64,000 nt of DNA from Sipunculus nudus (lineage: Eukaryota; Annelida; Sipuncula; Golfingiida; Sipunculidae): NCBI GenBank assembly GCA_026874595.1, contig CM049320.1, positions 36,242,214 to 36,306,213 of the forward strand, read 5' to 3'. The position numbers were made by a program, and so were the translations under genes. Below, piece after piece: positions 39,139 to 50,835 of this stretch. Numbering within the stretch: the stretch's first letter is position 1; each line of letters begins with the position of its first letter. Under the pieces are notes generated by a model. That model made no database searches and was not told the DNA's origin. It worked only from the letters and a program-made list of their open reading frames with translations.

Positions 39139-42100
39139 ACTTACCGTTTTATTTCGTCATAATCCTAAAACTTTTTTTTTTGCTGATAACTGGTATCTAA
39201 GTATTTGTCAGTAATGTTTTAAATATCTGCTGATCTACTGTCACACCTCTTACGATACTTACCTGTAGCTCTGTCCATTCCCTTGTGCGATGAAACATGC
39301 CAGCAGTTCATAGAGACATGCACATTTATATATATATATATACATATATACAGTGGAACTCCGTCTTGTAACCATCCCGCAATTACGTAATCGAACCATT
39401 ACGACCATTTTCTTGTCCCGACACATAGGAAATAATTGTGTGTTAAGTGTAAAAGTGTAAATAATTGTACATATAGATACAATATATATATATATCTACA
39501 GATCATATATGTTACGGGCTTTCATCAGGATGCGTTATCGTGATATGACGTACCGTACATCGTTCTCCGACTTCACGTTATGTTGCCTGTTTGACATTCC
39601 TTCCTCTTACCTCTTGTTGGGTTTTCTCTTGTTAAATTCCTCTTCCATCCACTCTTGTTTCTTCATATCCTTTCATAGGGTCAATGATATCCATATACAT
39701 TTTTTACACGTATAGATGGATTTTTCCTTGTGTGACGCCTTACCTGTAGATTCCCAAGGCATTTACTTACAGGTCATCTTTAGCCAGTTTCTCCACATGT
39801 TCCTCTTGTCGATTTGATCTTACTATTGCAAACATACCTCCTAGGCATTTGTATATTACACACACACACACATGTTTATATATATCTATATATATACACA
39901 CACACACACATGTCATATCTCAGTGCTCGCCATTTACGGTTAACCGCTTGCACGGGGACAGTAAAAGTTCCTAAAATAGTGGTAAGGCAACTAGAAGTCC
40001 CCTCCTACTTGCCCGACTGGACAAATCGGTCCAACAGAAAAACTTTACCTAAGGCATGCAAAAACGTCTTCGTGTTTTTCGATACAATCATTCATATTTG
40101 TAAGGCAAGTAAACATTCATGTAGGGCAAGTAATAGCTAGATGTTACTTACCCGGTCAGGCAAATACTTTCAAAAGTTAATGTCGAGCCCTGAATATATA
40201 TATTGTTTTCTTGTGTGAGGGTTAGTGATCCCCACATCTTTATTTGCGACATTGTATAATGTGTATCCCCTGTTATTGTTCCCGATTTTCCCACCTCTTA
40301 CAGACGACGTTTCTCACCTACACTTAATGTTATGACAGTTTCTGGTTCTGTGTTAGTGTTCTGATCTGCTTGCACTTCTCGATCTCTTCAATGACGTATA
40401 TAAACAAAGCGATTGTTGGTACGTTCCCTTTCTCCCCAGTTCGGTTTCATATTCTTTTTATTTTTTAAGGCAATGTCCCGGACAGTTGGTTTCTTCTGTT
40501 TCAGTTATGGTACTTGCAATTTGTTGCCTTATTTTACTTACCCCACGTAAAACTTTTTCATTGTTAGCGTCCTGCATGTTGGGTCGTGATATCGTTCGTA
40601 TGATTTACCGGGTCGTGTGTACTGATTTGTTTGATTATACTTACAATTTCTCCCATGGTACTGCAGGTTGGACTCTGCGATGACCTTAACTAATCGCAAC
40701 ATTATTTTGCTCAGAGTATTTTTTTAAATGTCATGCTGTGTATGTTCTTGGTCTCACTCTCAATATAGATTGATTTTAGGGACGAGCCGGTCTTCCTTTT
40801 CTGTTTTGCCTTGGATGTTGACGCTATGAGGAATATCCCTTCTCAAGATGACGATATGTGAAAAGGTTCCCTTCTCAATATAAACCGACAGTAATTGTCG
40901 ATTACCGAACGGTTGTTGTAACTGCACGTGTGGTTTGACTTTTCTTTTCTGTCTCCCCTTATGATCCGCACTTTGATGGTTTTTCTCCTATGTTTGTCAA
41001 TGTGTGTCGCAGGATTTCGTAAGTCCTTTTTAATCCATCTTCTATTCGACTGACACGGTGTTCCATATATGCTTCCAATAAATGTCCAGTTCTCAAAGGC
41101 TGGTTATTGTATTCTCCATCCCATTTATCGAGACTTCATCAAGTACTAGGTTTTCGATGAGAGCTCCTGAAACCAACTAAAAATCGTTTCATGAAGCCAG
41201 TTGATCATATTCCGTCGGCACTAGTGTTTTTTGTCTTCTGCCTCCCCGCAACATTGTAATTCATCCTTTACCCTTCTACGTCTTCTTCACTGGATGATTA
41301 TGTCACATAATCGTCACTGTCCTGTGGCTTATTTCTTGCTGGTGTTATTTCCTTTAATTTACAAAGGATGCTTTTATCGGTATTGGGAATAGGATAATCG
41401 GTTCCGGTATTACAGTCACTCGATACTTTATGTATCGATCTCTTTTATATATATACACAAATATAATACGGTGGAAACTCGTTATGTTAAAAACTCGATA
41501 TTCCGGACAACTCTAGTTAAATTATTACCAAATACAACTGTGTATATATGCTTATGTAAAGTATGTATATATAAATATGTTCATGTATATAAATATATAT
41601 ATATCCTGATGTTAATAGAAAATACCAATTGCAAAGTTCAAACTGCATTTCCTCTCACATTTCACCGCCGCTTAACGAGTTGATAGAAAGCGTCTCCGTT
41701 TTTTATGATCCTACTTGTCTGGACACACACCTGTGCCTCTTTGTTTTCTTTCCCATTGTCTCCTTCGCCCAACCTTCCCTTGAACTGTGTTTCTTCCTTG
41801 TGTTTTCCAGGTTTCCTCCCTGGACATGTTTGATACAAAAAAAACTATTATGTGTTTTGTTTACTCCCTCATGTATGTGAATCGCTAACGATGTTGTTGC
41901 TGCTGTTGTTCCTTTCATCTGCTTCTCTCGTAAGCGATAATATCTGTTCCGTTCTCAGATATCTTGGTATTGTTGGATACGAATATAACGGAACGCATGA
42001 GACATTGGCAGTTTTTCTTCTGAGGGCGTGTTGGCATAGCTCAGGTCCTCCGGGTCTCTTACAGCCTGTACCTTGTCCATCTCACAGCTACCTTCCATGT

Positions 42101-42632
42101 TGGTTCACTGTTTATCCTTTGTTGCTTCACTGAATCCAACTGTCTGCCAGTCACAGTGATTGTTCTTCCATCCCCTTTCGCGTGTAGGCCTTTTTGCTTC
42201 TCCTTCCAAGCCAAATTGTTTAGGGTGTTATAGGTTCTTCTGTAGTTGTTGTGTTGACCGGCACGCGGTGCAAAATACAGGTGGTATTGGTTCTTCCCAT
42301 AATGCAGCAATGTTACAGTTCTGACACGCTCTCCTCCAGTTGTTATAATGTAGTAAACGAATCTGGTAACGATCGGCATTAGCACCGTGAGAGTGTCCTT
42401 CTTAGCACACACTACATAATTCTTTACATTTAACATAAAAAAAGTCGATTTATTTCCCAGTTGCATGTTTGTGATACTTTCTGCAAAGACCGTCAGGTAT
42501 CTTCCACACAGTCATATAAGATAATCTCCATGTTAGAAGGCCGCTGCATGTTGTTGCAGGTATTAAACATCCATCAGCTAACGAAGGTCGCTGATGCCTG
42601 TTTCTCTTGTTCCCAAGCAGTTTGTTTCTTTG

Positions 42633-42665
<33 letters not shown>

Positions 42666-43386
42666 TATATAGTGCATTCAGTACATCCACATATAATTAC
42701 CCCGAACCCTAAACACTACATTTACGTATGTAACATGGCGCCATCAGATTTTGTCTTTACCTCGTAGAGTATTACTTACCCGATTTTATTTTCAGATCTG
42801 TTGGCATGTTGCTATCATATTACTTTTCCTTTTTCATGGGCAATGTGCTGCTTTGAATGCTATCCGTGAACATCATCCGTCGTCCTATAAAACGGACCTC
42901 TTTTGTTTGGTCATATATGTGTCCGACGCACAATCTGTGGGTAGATATGTCGTTGTCTTTTTTGAGCCTTATGTAATGATCGCCAAATCCTTCCAGCTGA
43001 TATTTGTTTCTTACCAAACATTTTGTCCTTGCGTGCCCTTTTCCATTTTGCCTTCCGTCATGCTTACCTTGAAAGGTGTATGTTCGTGGGCTGTCGTTCC
43101 GTTATAGTTATGATAATACTTCCAGCCTGTCTCTTGGTCTTACATACCCATTACACGTTTCTCATGGTTCAGGTCATGCATAATTTTTTACTTACCAAAG
43201 AATTGTTTTCTCAACTTATACTCTTGTTGCCTATCAGTTGTTTATTCCCAATCCCTTTCCTGTGTTTGGAGCAATATAATGCTTTGTTTTGTAATCTGGT
43301 ACTCACCATTTTTTATATTTTTATTTACAACTCTTTTGTGAACCCTTCCATCCTTTCTATTTGCTAATGTTGCTTACCCATACATA
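39139..43386 (-). pseudogene. candidate multi-exon or decayed minus-strand gene
   Basis: The plus strand is pyrimidine-rich and has no gene. The minus strand holds about ten GGTAAG/GTAAGT donor-like motifs (plus-strand CTTACC at about 39140, 39259, 39606, 39739, 40147, 40537, 42775, 43010, 43063, 43191 and 43372). Next to them are open segments with charged, protein-like composition: 43303-43366, 43012-43125, 42820-43017, 42059-42466, 41703-41918, 40760-40987, 39610-39665. Several start after plausible AG acceptors. Adjacent segments are not always in a compatible frame, and in-frame stops occur near 42560, so this could be a spliced gene, a decayed one, or both. Purine bias of the minus strand inflates the charged look. 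No domain recognised. Confidence 0.4.
39921..40192. mobile_element. hAT-like MITE remnant
   Basis: The right end reads, on the minus strand, CAGGGCTCGACATTAACTTT. The left end, on the plus strand, starts CAGTGCTCGCCATTTACGGT. These imperfect inverted ends bound 272 bases with no ORF. The end sequence resembles a non-autonomous hAT-type element seen widely in aquatic animals (recalled, not searched). Clear target-site duplications are not visible. Confidence 0.45.
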
Positions 43387-43529
43387 GTTTTCCCTGTATG
43401 TATATATGATGGGCCCAGTGTCTGCTGTGCCTATGTCCCTTGTTCTCATCAGACTGACACGGTCAAACCTGCGCTTCGTTTTTTTCTGTCATGTATCTTT
43501 TGTGATAACAATAAAACATATTACTCCCC

Positions 43530-43690
43530 TGCCGAGACTATAACCTTGCCGTGGTAGGGGAGCTTGTGTACTTCAATGACCCTGTGAGCTCTGCTGGCGT
43601 AGATTTTATCTATATTGAGGGACACCCATGCCAGAAAGGTCACACGGGTAGAAGTCAGACGAATAATAGTCTCATCCATCCCTAACAAGG
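43530..43690 (+). mobile_element. possible retroelement fragment
   Basis: GCCGAGACTATAACCTTGCC followed by GTGGTAGGGGAGCTTGTG and ATGACCCTGTGAGCT resembles the 5' part of some invertebrate LINE-type elements. No reverse transcriptase frame follows. Identification is from memory of the pattern only. Confidence 0.25.
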
Positions 43691-44949
43691 ATCACACGTG
43701 CCACAGATTATTTTGCTTTTATTTCAAATTACGTTCTTTTGTTTGTATGTTTATCATATATGTCTTATCGCTAAACGGTGAATCCGTTGTTCTGTAAACC
43801 CCTTTCCTCTTTAGTTAATACGAGTGGTATGTTTAACATTTTCGTTACTGCCACATATCTATACATTATTATACCTCGTTCTGTTTTGTTAAGGGACATC
43901 ACAGTTTCTATATAGAATATGCGATGTGGTAACATGTACCTGCTTATGTTTATGGGTTGACGTTCATGAATGTAAATATATGATTGACAGATATCTGTAG
44001 ATAGAAAGATGTATATACATATATATAGGTGTTAATGTCTAATGTTTTCAACTTGGATTCCTTATTTCATTTTTTTTTTTCATATCAGTTAACGATATAT
44101 GTGCTGCACATGATGTTGGAAGCTTTTTTCCTCTGTCGACGTTCTCTGCCGGGAATCTGCACAAATGCAAAGCAGTACCACTTGTATAAGCACGTACTTG
44201 TATCATATGTTTTATTTGTTTGATTGATTTATTCAGACGGCGCATACTGATGTATATGATTCTGACTGACATATGCTGTGTAGATATGCATGTATAAGCT
44301 ATATATCTTCCATATCTGGTTTCGTTTCATATATACATATATTATATATTCCCATATATTTCATATATACATATATTATATATATATTGTACATGACATA
44401 TCGTATGTCATCACTTTCTGTACATTCAATAAACGTCTGTGTAACCAGAAAAGGCATAGCGTTTGTGTTATTTTACTCTTGGTGTAACAGGTTCACGTCT
44501 CGTGACTGTGCTGGTACGTCTGAGCGTGACAGGGGCTGTCTGCGTGAGTGTTTCCTGATGTGTGTGATGCAGGACTGCTGTATTGTCAGGTGGTTTTTTT
44601 TAGATGTTATGTGTCATACACGTTGCCACATACAGACTGCTCATGTTTACGTAAATACATATAACTATACATATATACATCCAATACCCGTACATGGAAT
44701 CGTTACGAAAAAAAATCACTAAAAACAAATGATAGAGTAAAGGAAGCGGGCTGTATGATTAACATTCGATGGTATTGCGCAACTTTACTGTAGACACGCC
44801 GTGACCCCATGTGTCGTGACTCAGTTTGTAACGAGATATGTTGTTTTCCCTGAACGTGTCAATCACGTGTGCACCAAAACGGGATGAATTACGCTCGCAC
44901 GCTCATGTCAGCAGTGTATGTGTCAGTCACGTGACATAACAAGATAACG

Positions 44950-44957
44950 TATATAAG
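44950..44957 (+). promoter_or_regulatory. TATA box of the two-exon 45-kb gene
   Basis: TATATAAG 42 bases before the ATG at 44992. Confidence 0.55.
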
Positions 44958-44991
44958 GGGCTGCAGGGCAGCGTTGCTTGCACACTGCCTG

Positions 44992-46678
44992 ATGCTGGCG
45001 AAGCGAATACAGCAACTGGGTGGACCCATTGACACATACACTGATCATTCGTACGGATTGCGTGCCAGTCGAATAAAACGTGAGTGACCTTTTTTGTACA
45101 TAGACGGATGTAGTGACTGGACGACCGTGTCCATTATTTGTGCGGATCATGTGACGTAATGATGTGACGCGTGTCCATTCATTAATTGCAGTTTTCTTTG
45201 TATTGCCATTACACGAGTCAGACATGTCAGACATGTGGCCTCCGGTCGATCTTGCTGTTCATGACACAGGGCCCGACGGCTTCATGGGTACATATTTCGG
45301 GATGGCGCACAAGGACGGAGCGGTGGTCTCTTTTGACACTGACCCGTCAGATCGCGTCCCCCGACTCTTCCACGAGACTGTATTTTTCAAACTGTCCGGG
45401 GCCACGTTTAACACGTACTGGGTTTGCACGGACGGCAAAGGACGAGTTTCACAGTTTGTTTTCGACATAAGGGACTGGCGACAGGAAATCGATCACGCAG
45501 GCGGGGAGGTTCACCTCATGGTGGGACGTTACATCCAATGCGAACACGGATTGGCCTTAGTTTGGGTGCCCGTTCGCGCATCGAGGTCGTCAATGGAGCC
45601 CGCCAGTCTTAGACCGTTTTACATGACGCCTTATGCAGTGGCACTAAACGTGGTGTACGTTGGTTGGGATCCGGAAGGGGTGGTCAAAAGAGATTCTGCT
45701 TGGTCGTGGCTCAAAAGGCAGCCTCCAATGGCGTACTACCAGGACGCTCCGGTGCAGTGCACGGACGCGGGAGGGCGGGTTTTCTGTGAATACCTGGACA
45801 TGGAAGGTCTGATGTCTTTTGCGATGACCTGCTTTCCTGAGCGTTCGCGTCTGCGGGCAGTATTCGGAGCAGTTGAACCCAAATGGGCTTTGGGCCACTG
45901 TTGGGTGGAGCGTGAACGGGCCACAGGGAGAAAATACACCGTTTGGTCAGATGCCAGTTATCCCGAGGGCCTCAGACGCGGAACTACCGTACTTGAAAAG
46001 TACGAGTGGAGAGGTACACCGCCAGGTGGTGTAAAGATGAAACGGAGTTTGGACGGAGACCACCCTGTCACACTGATCGCAACCCTGCACGACCCTCAAG
46101 ATAATGACGTGCGTATTTCTGGGGAACCTCCCACATCGATTGACTGGGCTGCAAACGTGCATCATGTCTGGGATGTCAGCTTGGGACAAAAAATCATGTC
46201 GAGGCATACCAGAATGGACCCATACGTGCGATTTTACAGCACATTGGCTCCCGGAAAAGACGTTAGTCTGTGGGACAGGGTACATATCGTTAAAACCGCT
46301 GCAACGTTCTCTCCGAGTGAAGTGATGAACCCTGAGCTGTATGTAGCGAGCGTAGTGAAAACGGTCGAGCTGTTCGACCAATACAGATCTGGTTTTGGTT
46401 GTCCTCGGGGACTATCTGTTTATATGAATATAATCAAAAAGTGCAAAAGGGACTGGCCGGACGAGGTCGAATGCATACGCGATGGTCGCGTGGGACGAAA
46501 AGAGTATGTGTTGCACAGGACTGATACGCCGGGAGGTAATCGGTATCCGTCAGGTGGAAGCATTCGCAAGCAACCATCGTGCAACATGTATCGGATGCAT
46601 AAAAGGTTTGTACATGCCATATTACCGAGCTTTTCCACAGTTTCCATAGAACAAAAAGATGTGCCAGTACTGATATAA
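44992..46678 (+). CDS. two-exon protein of unknown function (524 aa)
   Basis: Exon 1 (44992-45079) begins at ATG 44992, 42 bases after a TATA box, and ends at a GTGAGT donor. Exon 2 (45192-46678) follows an ATTGCAG acceptor. Joining them keeps one frame, for 1575 bases and 524 aa. If exon 1 is not used, ATG 45224 in exon 2 gives a slightly shorter protein. The body is Trp-rich and beta-like (WVERERATGRKYTVW, YEWRGTPPGG), with no membrane segment and a basic region near residue 445. I recognise no family. Size and composition suggest a stable globular protein. Confidence 0.7.
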
Positions 46679-47694
46679 GAAGGGTATGACTTTAGCAAGC
46701 CGTGATCATACGTGTGCACATTTTGTTATGAAGTATATTATTGATAAAACTTTACAGAGTGTTATATGAGTAAAGATAACGTATGACCGAGTGTTTCTTT
46801 TATTACAGGTGAAGGTGTATATTATGAGAACGTATGAGGTCAGCTGACGCTGCCAGACCACGCAGAGAAACACATGAGCGGAGATAACACGCGACGCATA
46901 TTGACAAATATATTGAATTGGAAATCTCAGTATTAGACGTGCGACAGTTAGGCCTTCTGTGTGCTTTAACTTGCCAAACACGTTCGTTCATTGACGTTGG
47001 GCTATATCAAATGCACTTAGACACCAAAGACATGTACGTGTTACTAATGATCGAGATTTATGAGAAAGCTTGACAAACAGCGAAAAAAAAGAGGGGGGGG
47101 GGGTGTTTGCTACCAAGACGTGTGCTGCACTCATGTTGCATCTGATGTACGTCGCAGCTCAGGATATGTGTCCATTATAAAATTTGTTATTCATCCTTGA
47201 CTGTTATGTGTGGCTGTGAGCCCATTAAGAAATCCACACACACGCCGGCTGCATCCCTCGACTGATAGAAGTGGGTTTTATTATGAGCTTGGTACCGGCA
47301 TCCGCCTGCGAAACATGTCCGTTCATATTTTTGATGGGTAGACGACCACATGTCATGATGTGTCTGAAGACATGTACACTTATAAACCTTCATTCAAACG
47401 GGAATCAAAGACATATGAGCATTGGTCATTGTGTCTGTTCTGCCTGGCGTACTGAAGCTCTGAAAGCATGCTTCTTATGATACCACGTGTTGTACATCCG
47501 AAGTAGACATACACGTTACCTCTTTGTCACGTGAACCACTTACCGACCAGACATGCCGATATATATATTCATATATTTATATAATATCAACAAACACAAT
47601 AATACGTAGGTCTGTGCACATTCCGGAACCATTTAGGGTTTCACCGGATGTCACTCTGGCTCTTTGTATGTGTGACGTCACAAGCTAAATTGTG
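46679..47694. other. intergenic before the 47.7-kb promoter
   Basis: No convincing gene. A G tract lies at about 47093-47104 next to an A run. The end holds a TGACGTCA element (see below). Confidence 0.3.
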
Positions 47695-47702
47695 TATATA
47701 AG
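47673..47702 (+). promoter_or_regulatory. CRE-type element plus TATA box
   Basis: A perfect TGACGTCA palindrome at 47673-47680 lies 15 bases before TATATAAG at 47695-47702. This is the arrangement of a CREB/ATF-responsive core promoter. The downstream leader has no ATG until about 47,960 and contains a GTGAGT donor at 47912. Confidence 0.6.
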
Positions 47703-48022
47703 GACCCTACTCGCAACAGTGCAATCACTCTCGCTTAGAGACATACCACTGCAAGTGAACTGCAGCAAGGGACTTATACCGTAGCACACGGATACTAGTA
47801 TAGAAGCAGTATAGGACTTCACTGAAGCAATTTACAGGCGTGAAGGATAGAAAGAAGAAGCGAGTGAAGAATAAAGAGTATACTTACAACAGAAAGCGAG
47901 CAAGAAATCAAAAGTGAGTACATTTATTTTATCGTTCAACACATTTAGTTTACTGTAAAAGGTGTTCATCTCTTATTGATGTACATTCTGATCCAACTGT
48001 TCGGCAATGTCATATGTGATAT

Positions 48023-48532
48023 ATGACAACGGTTTTTGTAAAACCAGTGTTGCCTTTGGTTGTAGTGGCACAGCCCCCGAACAGCGCACCATCCCGACCC
48101 CAAGGCAACCATGTTCCGGGTACCTTACAAGGCCAGTGGTCGCCTTTGTTGCCCGTGGGTGCGCAGTATAATGCGCAACAGCATGTTGACGGTTTACCGG
48201 TGAACTTTCGCCGAAACCTGCCTCTGGTGCCGTACAGGCCAGAAACGTACCTGGAACGTATGATTCAAGGGAATGTTCAGATGTCGGACCAGATGCGCCA
48301 GCTACTGACGACAACTGTGACATTATTCATGTCATTATTCCCTTACACGTCACACGTGTTCGACCCTACCCCGAACAGCAACCCCAGGCAGACAGGAGAT
48401 CACATCTTGGTGTTCATCAGGAACATTCTTAACCGGAACCGGCCGGACAGAGAAACCCACATAATGCTGTTTCATTTCCTGGTTAACACGTTTGTCGGCG
48501 CATATTTCCAATCGATGCTGGCAGGTCAGTGA
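48023..48532 (+). CDS. 169-aa Pro-rich/helical protein
   Basis: ATG 48023 lies in the probable second exon of the transcript starting at the 47.7-kb TATA box; exon 1 is a non-coding leader ending at the 47912 GTGAGT donor. Residues 1-75 are Pro/Asn/Gln-rich. Residues 80-169 are helical, with FMSLFPYTSHVFD followed by a second helix block ILVFIRNIL and MLFHFLVNTFVGAYF. The pattern M-S-x-[FY]-P then Phe-Asp/Glu matches the family at 50-55 kb (IMSRYPGYIKQFE), so this may be a distant member. No function assigned. Confidence 0.55.
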   Translation: MTTVFVKPVLPLVVVAQPPNSAPSRPQGNHVPGTLQGQWSPLLPVGAQYNAQQHVDGLPVNFRRNLPLVPYRPETYLERMIQGNVQMSDQMRQLLTTTVTLFMSLFPYTSHVFDPTPNSNPRQTGDHILVFIRNILNRNRPDRETHIMLFHFLVNTFVGAYFQSMLAGQ

Positions 48533-49210
48533 GGCACACGCCTTGATGCCTGTTGAGTTGCAGTTGCTGTTAAGTTGTTGCTTTATATTTTTTTTTCTTT
48601 TCATTGTTATCGTTTTGTTTGTGCTGACTAGCATTGGAAGAGTACCTTGTCATTTATATTTCAGGGGGCAGTTGATAAATGTAATGATTTGAATATGGTT
48701 TGTGATAGGGATACTGGCATTCACCATATGTGGTTGTCGTTTCCTGTTGTAGATTATCAATGGTGACTGTGTGTTCTTACGGTGTTGTTGTTTTATTGCA
48801 GAGCAAAGCGAAGACATATAAAGAAGAGAGACACAAATCGTTCCGGATATCACAGCTAAATGTGAGTACAATATTGTTTATGAAATCTTATTGTACAGAC
48901 CGCATTTCTGACAGTTTGTAAATAATGTTGACAAACAAATATTAATAGTACTATAATAATACTCAGTCATATTTATATGGTGACGGTAATCGAACGACAT
49001 CCTGTTACTACGTAATCATGCACAGTATAATTTACACGGCGGCGGAATATTGACGTGTTACTACACGTTCCTGCATCAAGTAAAACAAGAGATTCAACAT
49101 CCTACAACTGAATGTAAATATCGGTCATCAACACGATATAGACATAACACATGGACAATTGTGCAGGACGGTCGTGATGATGTCGTTTGTATGTAATTGT
49201 AGTTCTGACA
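48533..49210. other. intergenic with possible leader exons
   Basis: An ATTGCAG acceptor at about 48801 and a GTGAGT donor at about 48860 bound a possible 58-base non-coding exon. A second candidate donor lies near 49110. These may be alternative 5' leader pieces of the cluster. Confidence 0.3.
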
Positions 49211-49684
49211 ATGGAACACAACGATATTCTTGTGGAAGATGTACTTGGAAAGTTGAAATTAACTGCAGAAACGTGTCTACGTATTACTCCAAACAGCGAC
49301 AATGACACGACGTTAAAGCAATATGTAGAATGTATTTCTATGTTCCAACAGTGCTTTGATCAATTGTTGGGGTGTGTCATATCATACCAAACGTATCCGT
49401 GTGAAAATATGGATATGGATCAAATACTTGCGGACCTGTCGTGTATCGCAAATAACGTGCTATCGTTGTCATGTTCTGAGCTTGTTGTGAAAGCACTTTG
49501 GGCGGTGTATAAGCGGTTGTGCGCTGTACACCGGAGATACGTACTCGTTATAGAAAACATGCAAACATTAGTATGTGTCGTTGATGAGCATAAACTGCAA
49601 TGCCAAGAAATGAACCAGATGACACAGTGCTTGCTGGCTGATTTGTGGCAGACATATCCGGACTTTGTTACATGTATCCAATAA
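49211..49684 (+). CDS. 157-aa helical protein, possible distant family member
   Basis: ATG 49211 lies nine bases after a 3' splice site (TTGTAG at 49197-49202); codons upstream of the acceptor are treated as intron. The protein is all-helical and Cys-rich (12 Cys). A first helix pair (MFQQCFDQLLGCVI) is followed by LSCSELVVKALWAVYKRL, matching in spacing the CQDLVYPALLKLSGY block of the 50-55 kb family. No known domain. Confidence 0.55.
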   Translation: MEHNDILVEDVLGKLKLTAETCLRITPNSDNDTTLKQYVECISMFQQCFDQLLGCVISYQTYPCENMDMDQILADLSCIANNVLSLSCSELVVKALWAVYKRLCAVHRRYVLVIENMQTLVCVVDEHKLQCQEMNQMTQCLLADLWQTYPDFVTCIQ

Positions 49685-49857
49685 TCATGGCCGGCACGAC
49701 GTGAACCAATGAATACTGTGACTCGACGTAATAGACAGTGACATTGGTTTTGTATTTGTTACATAGGGGTTATATGTGTCATCATTACTCAGGTCGCGTT
49801 ATAATTATTGCAGCACGCGCGATACATTCATAGAAACTACAGACATTTGCGAGAAAG

Positions 49858-50448
49858 ATGAACTCATTAAGAATGAACGTGAATGACTCCCCAGATGAAT
49901 ACGACCCAGAGAAACATGAAATAGTGGGCAAACAAATGTTAGACGACATGGCGAAACTGGCCAAGGAGGCGGAAGAGCGATCATCGAAACTGGTCAAGGA
50001 TACAGAACAGCGATCATCCGATGATGAAGATGAGGGTATGGCTTTAAAAGAGTTCGCTACATACATCAGGGATCTGATTGCCGTAATATCTCAGATCCCT
50101 GGGTACATTCAAAACTTTGAGGCAAGGGATGGACAACAAGAACATAACGGCTTCGTAATAGATCGCGGATACGTAAAGACGTTCAAGAAGATGTATTCCA
50201 TCGTCGGCGTAATGCGTCGCAGGTCATGCAGTGATATATTGTGGCTGGCCTTATGTCAATTGTCGGCGTACATGTTATGGGTCAGGACCCTTTACATACG
50301 TAGGAGCATGGTTCACTGTAAGTCGATACCATCTGAAATGATGTGGCACCATCACCATTGGGAGGAGTTCGCACAGGGGGTGTTAATATTAGGTTGGGCT
50401 TTATGGTTAGAGAAGAAGGCTGCAGCGGACGAAAATGGAAGAAAGTAA
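49858..50448 (+). CDS. PGYI-family helical protein, member 1
   Basis: ATG 49858 follows a TTGCAG acceptor (49808-49813) in the same CACGC context as the later members. 196 aa: an acidic/basic N-terminus (about 1-60), then FATYIRDLIAVISQIPGYIQNFE, and a second block CSDILWLALCQLSAYMLWVRTLY. A basic/acidic tail ends the protein. The two blocks define the family. There is no membrane segment despite hydrophobic helices. It is shorter than the next members because the N-terminal acidic region is reduced. Unknown function. Confidence 0.65.
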   Translation: MNSLRMNVNDSPDEYDPEKHEIVGKQMLDDMAKLAKEAEERSSKLVKDTEQRSSDDEDEGMALKEFATYIRDLIAVISQIPGYIQNFEARDGQQEHNGFVIDRGYVKTFKKMYSIVGVMRRRSCSDILWLALCQLSAYMLWVRTLYIRRSMVHCKSIPSEMMWHHHHWEEFAQGVLILGWALWLEKKAAADENGRK

Positions 50449-50835
50449 CAGTGTTATGTTTACAAAAGGACTTATGGCTGAACGGACTTGTGGATAAACA
50501 TGTAAATATGCCAATATATTTACCCATTGCAGCTGTTTGGTTTTTGTAAGTGACAGTAGATAGTGTGATCAGTATATCGATCTTAATATCCCCGTATTCC
50601 CTCAATTAGAATACGTGATTGTCGTATCTTGTATTATTCAAGTTTTGTATTATCTCATCAGAATAAATGATTGTAAGTTGTATTAATGTCTTTTAGTTTT
50701 TTTCATGAATCACGTGATATGGTTGTTTCACTGTGCTGAGAGTTTGAATGTTGGCATGCTAAGTTGGATGGTATTTTTCCTGCTACCCTTCCCTTAATGG
50801 CGTTTGTGGATTATTACAGCACACCCGATACGATA

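Noticed and set aside
39509-43367. Plus-strand frames of 60-118 codons rich in Phe, Leu and Cys
   Set aside because: Hydrophobic composition follows from the T/C-rich strand; the minus strand carries the better coding signal.
44273-44722. 149-codon plus-strand frame with many Tyr/Ile
   Set aside because: It is a product of TA/CATA microsatellite sequence.
50764-50835. Earlier in-frame start of PGYI family member 2
   Set aside because: It lies upstream of the conserved 3' splice site; the paralogues start after the acceptor.
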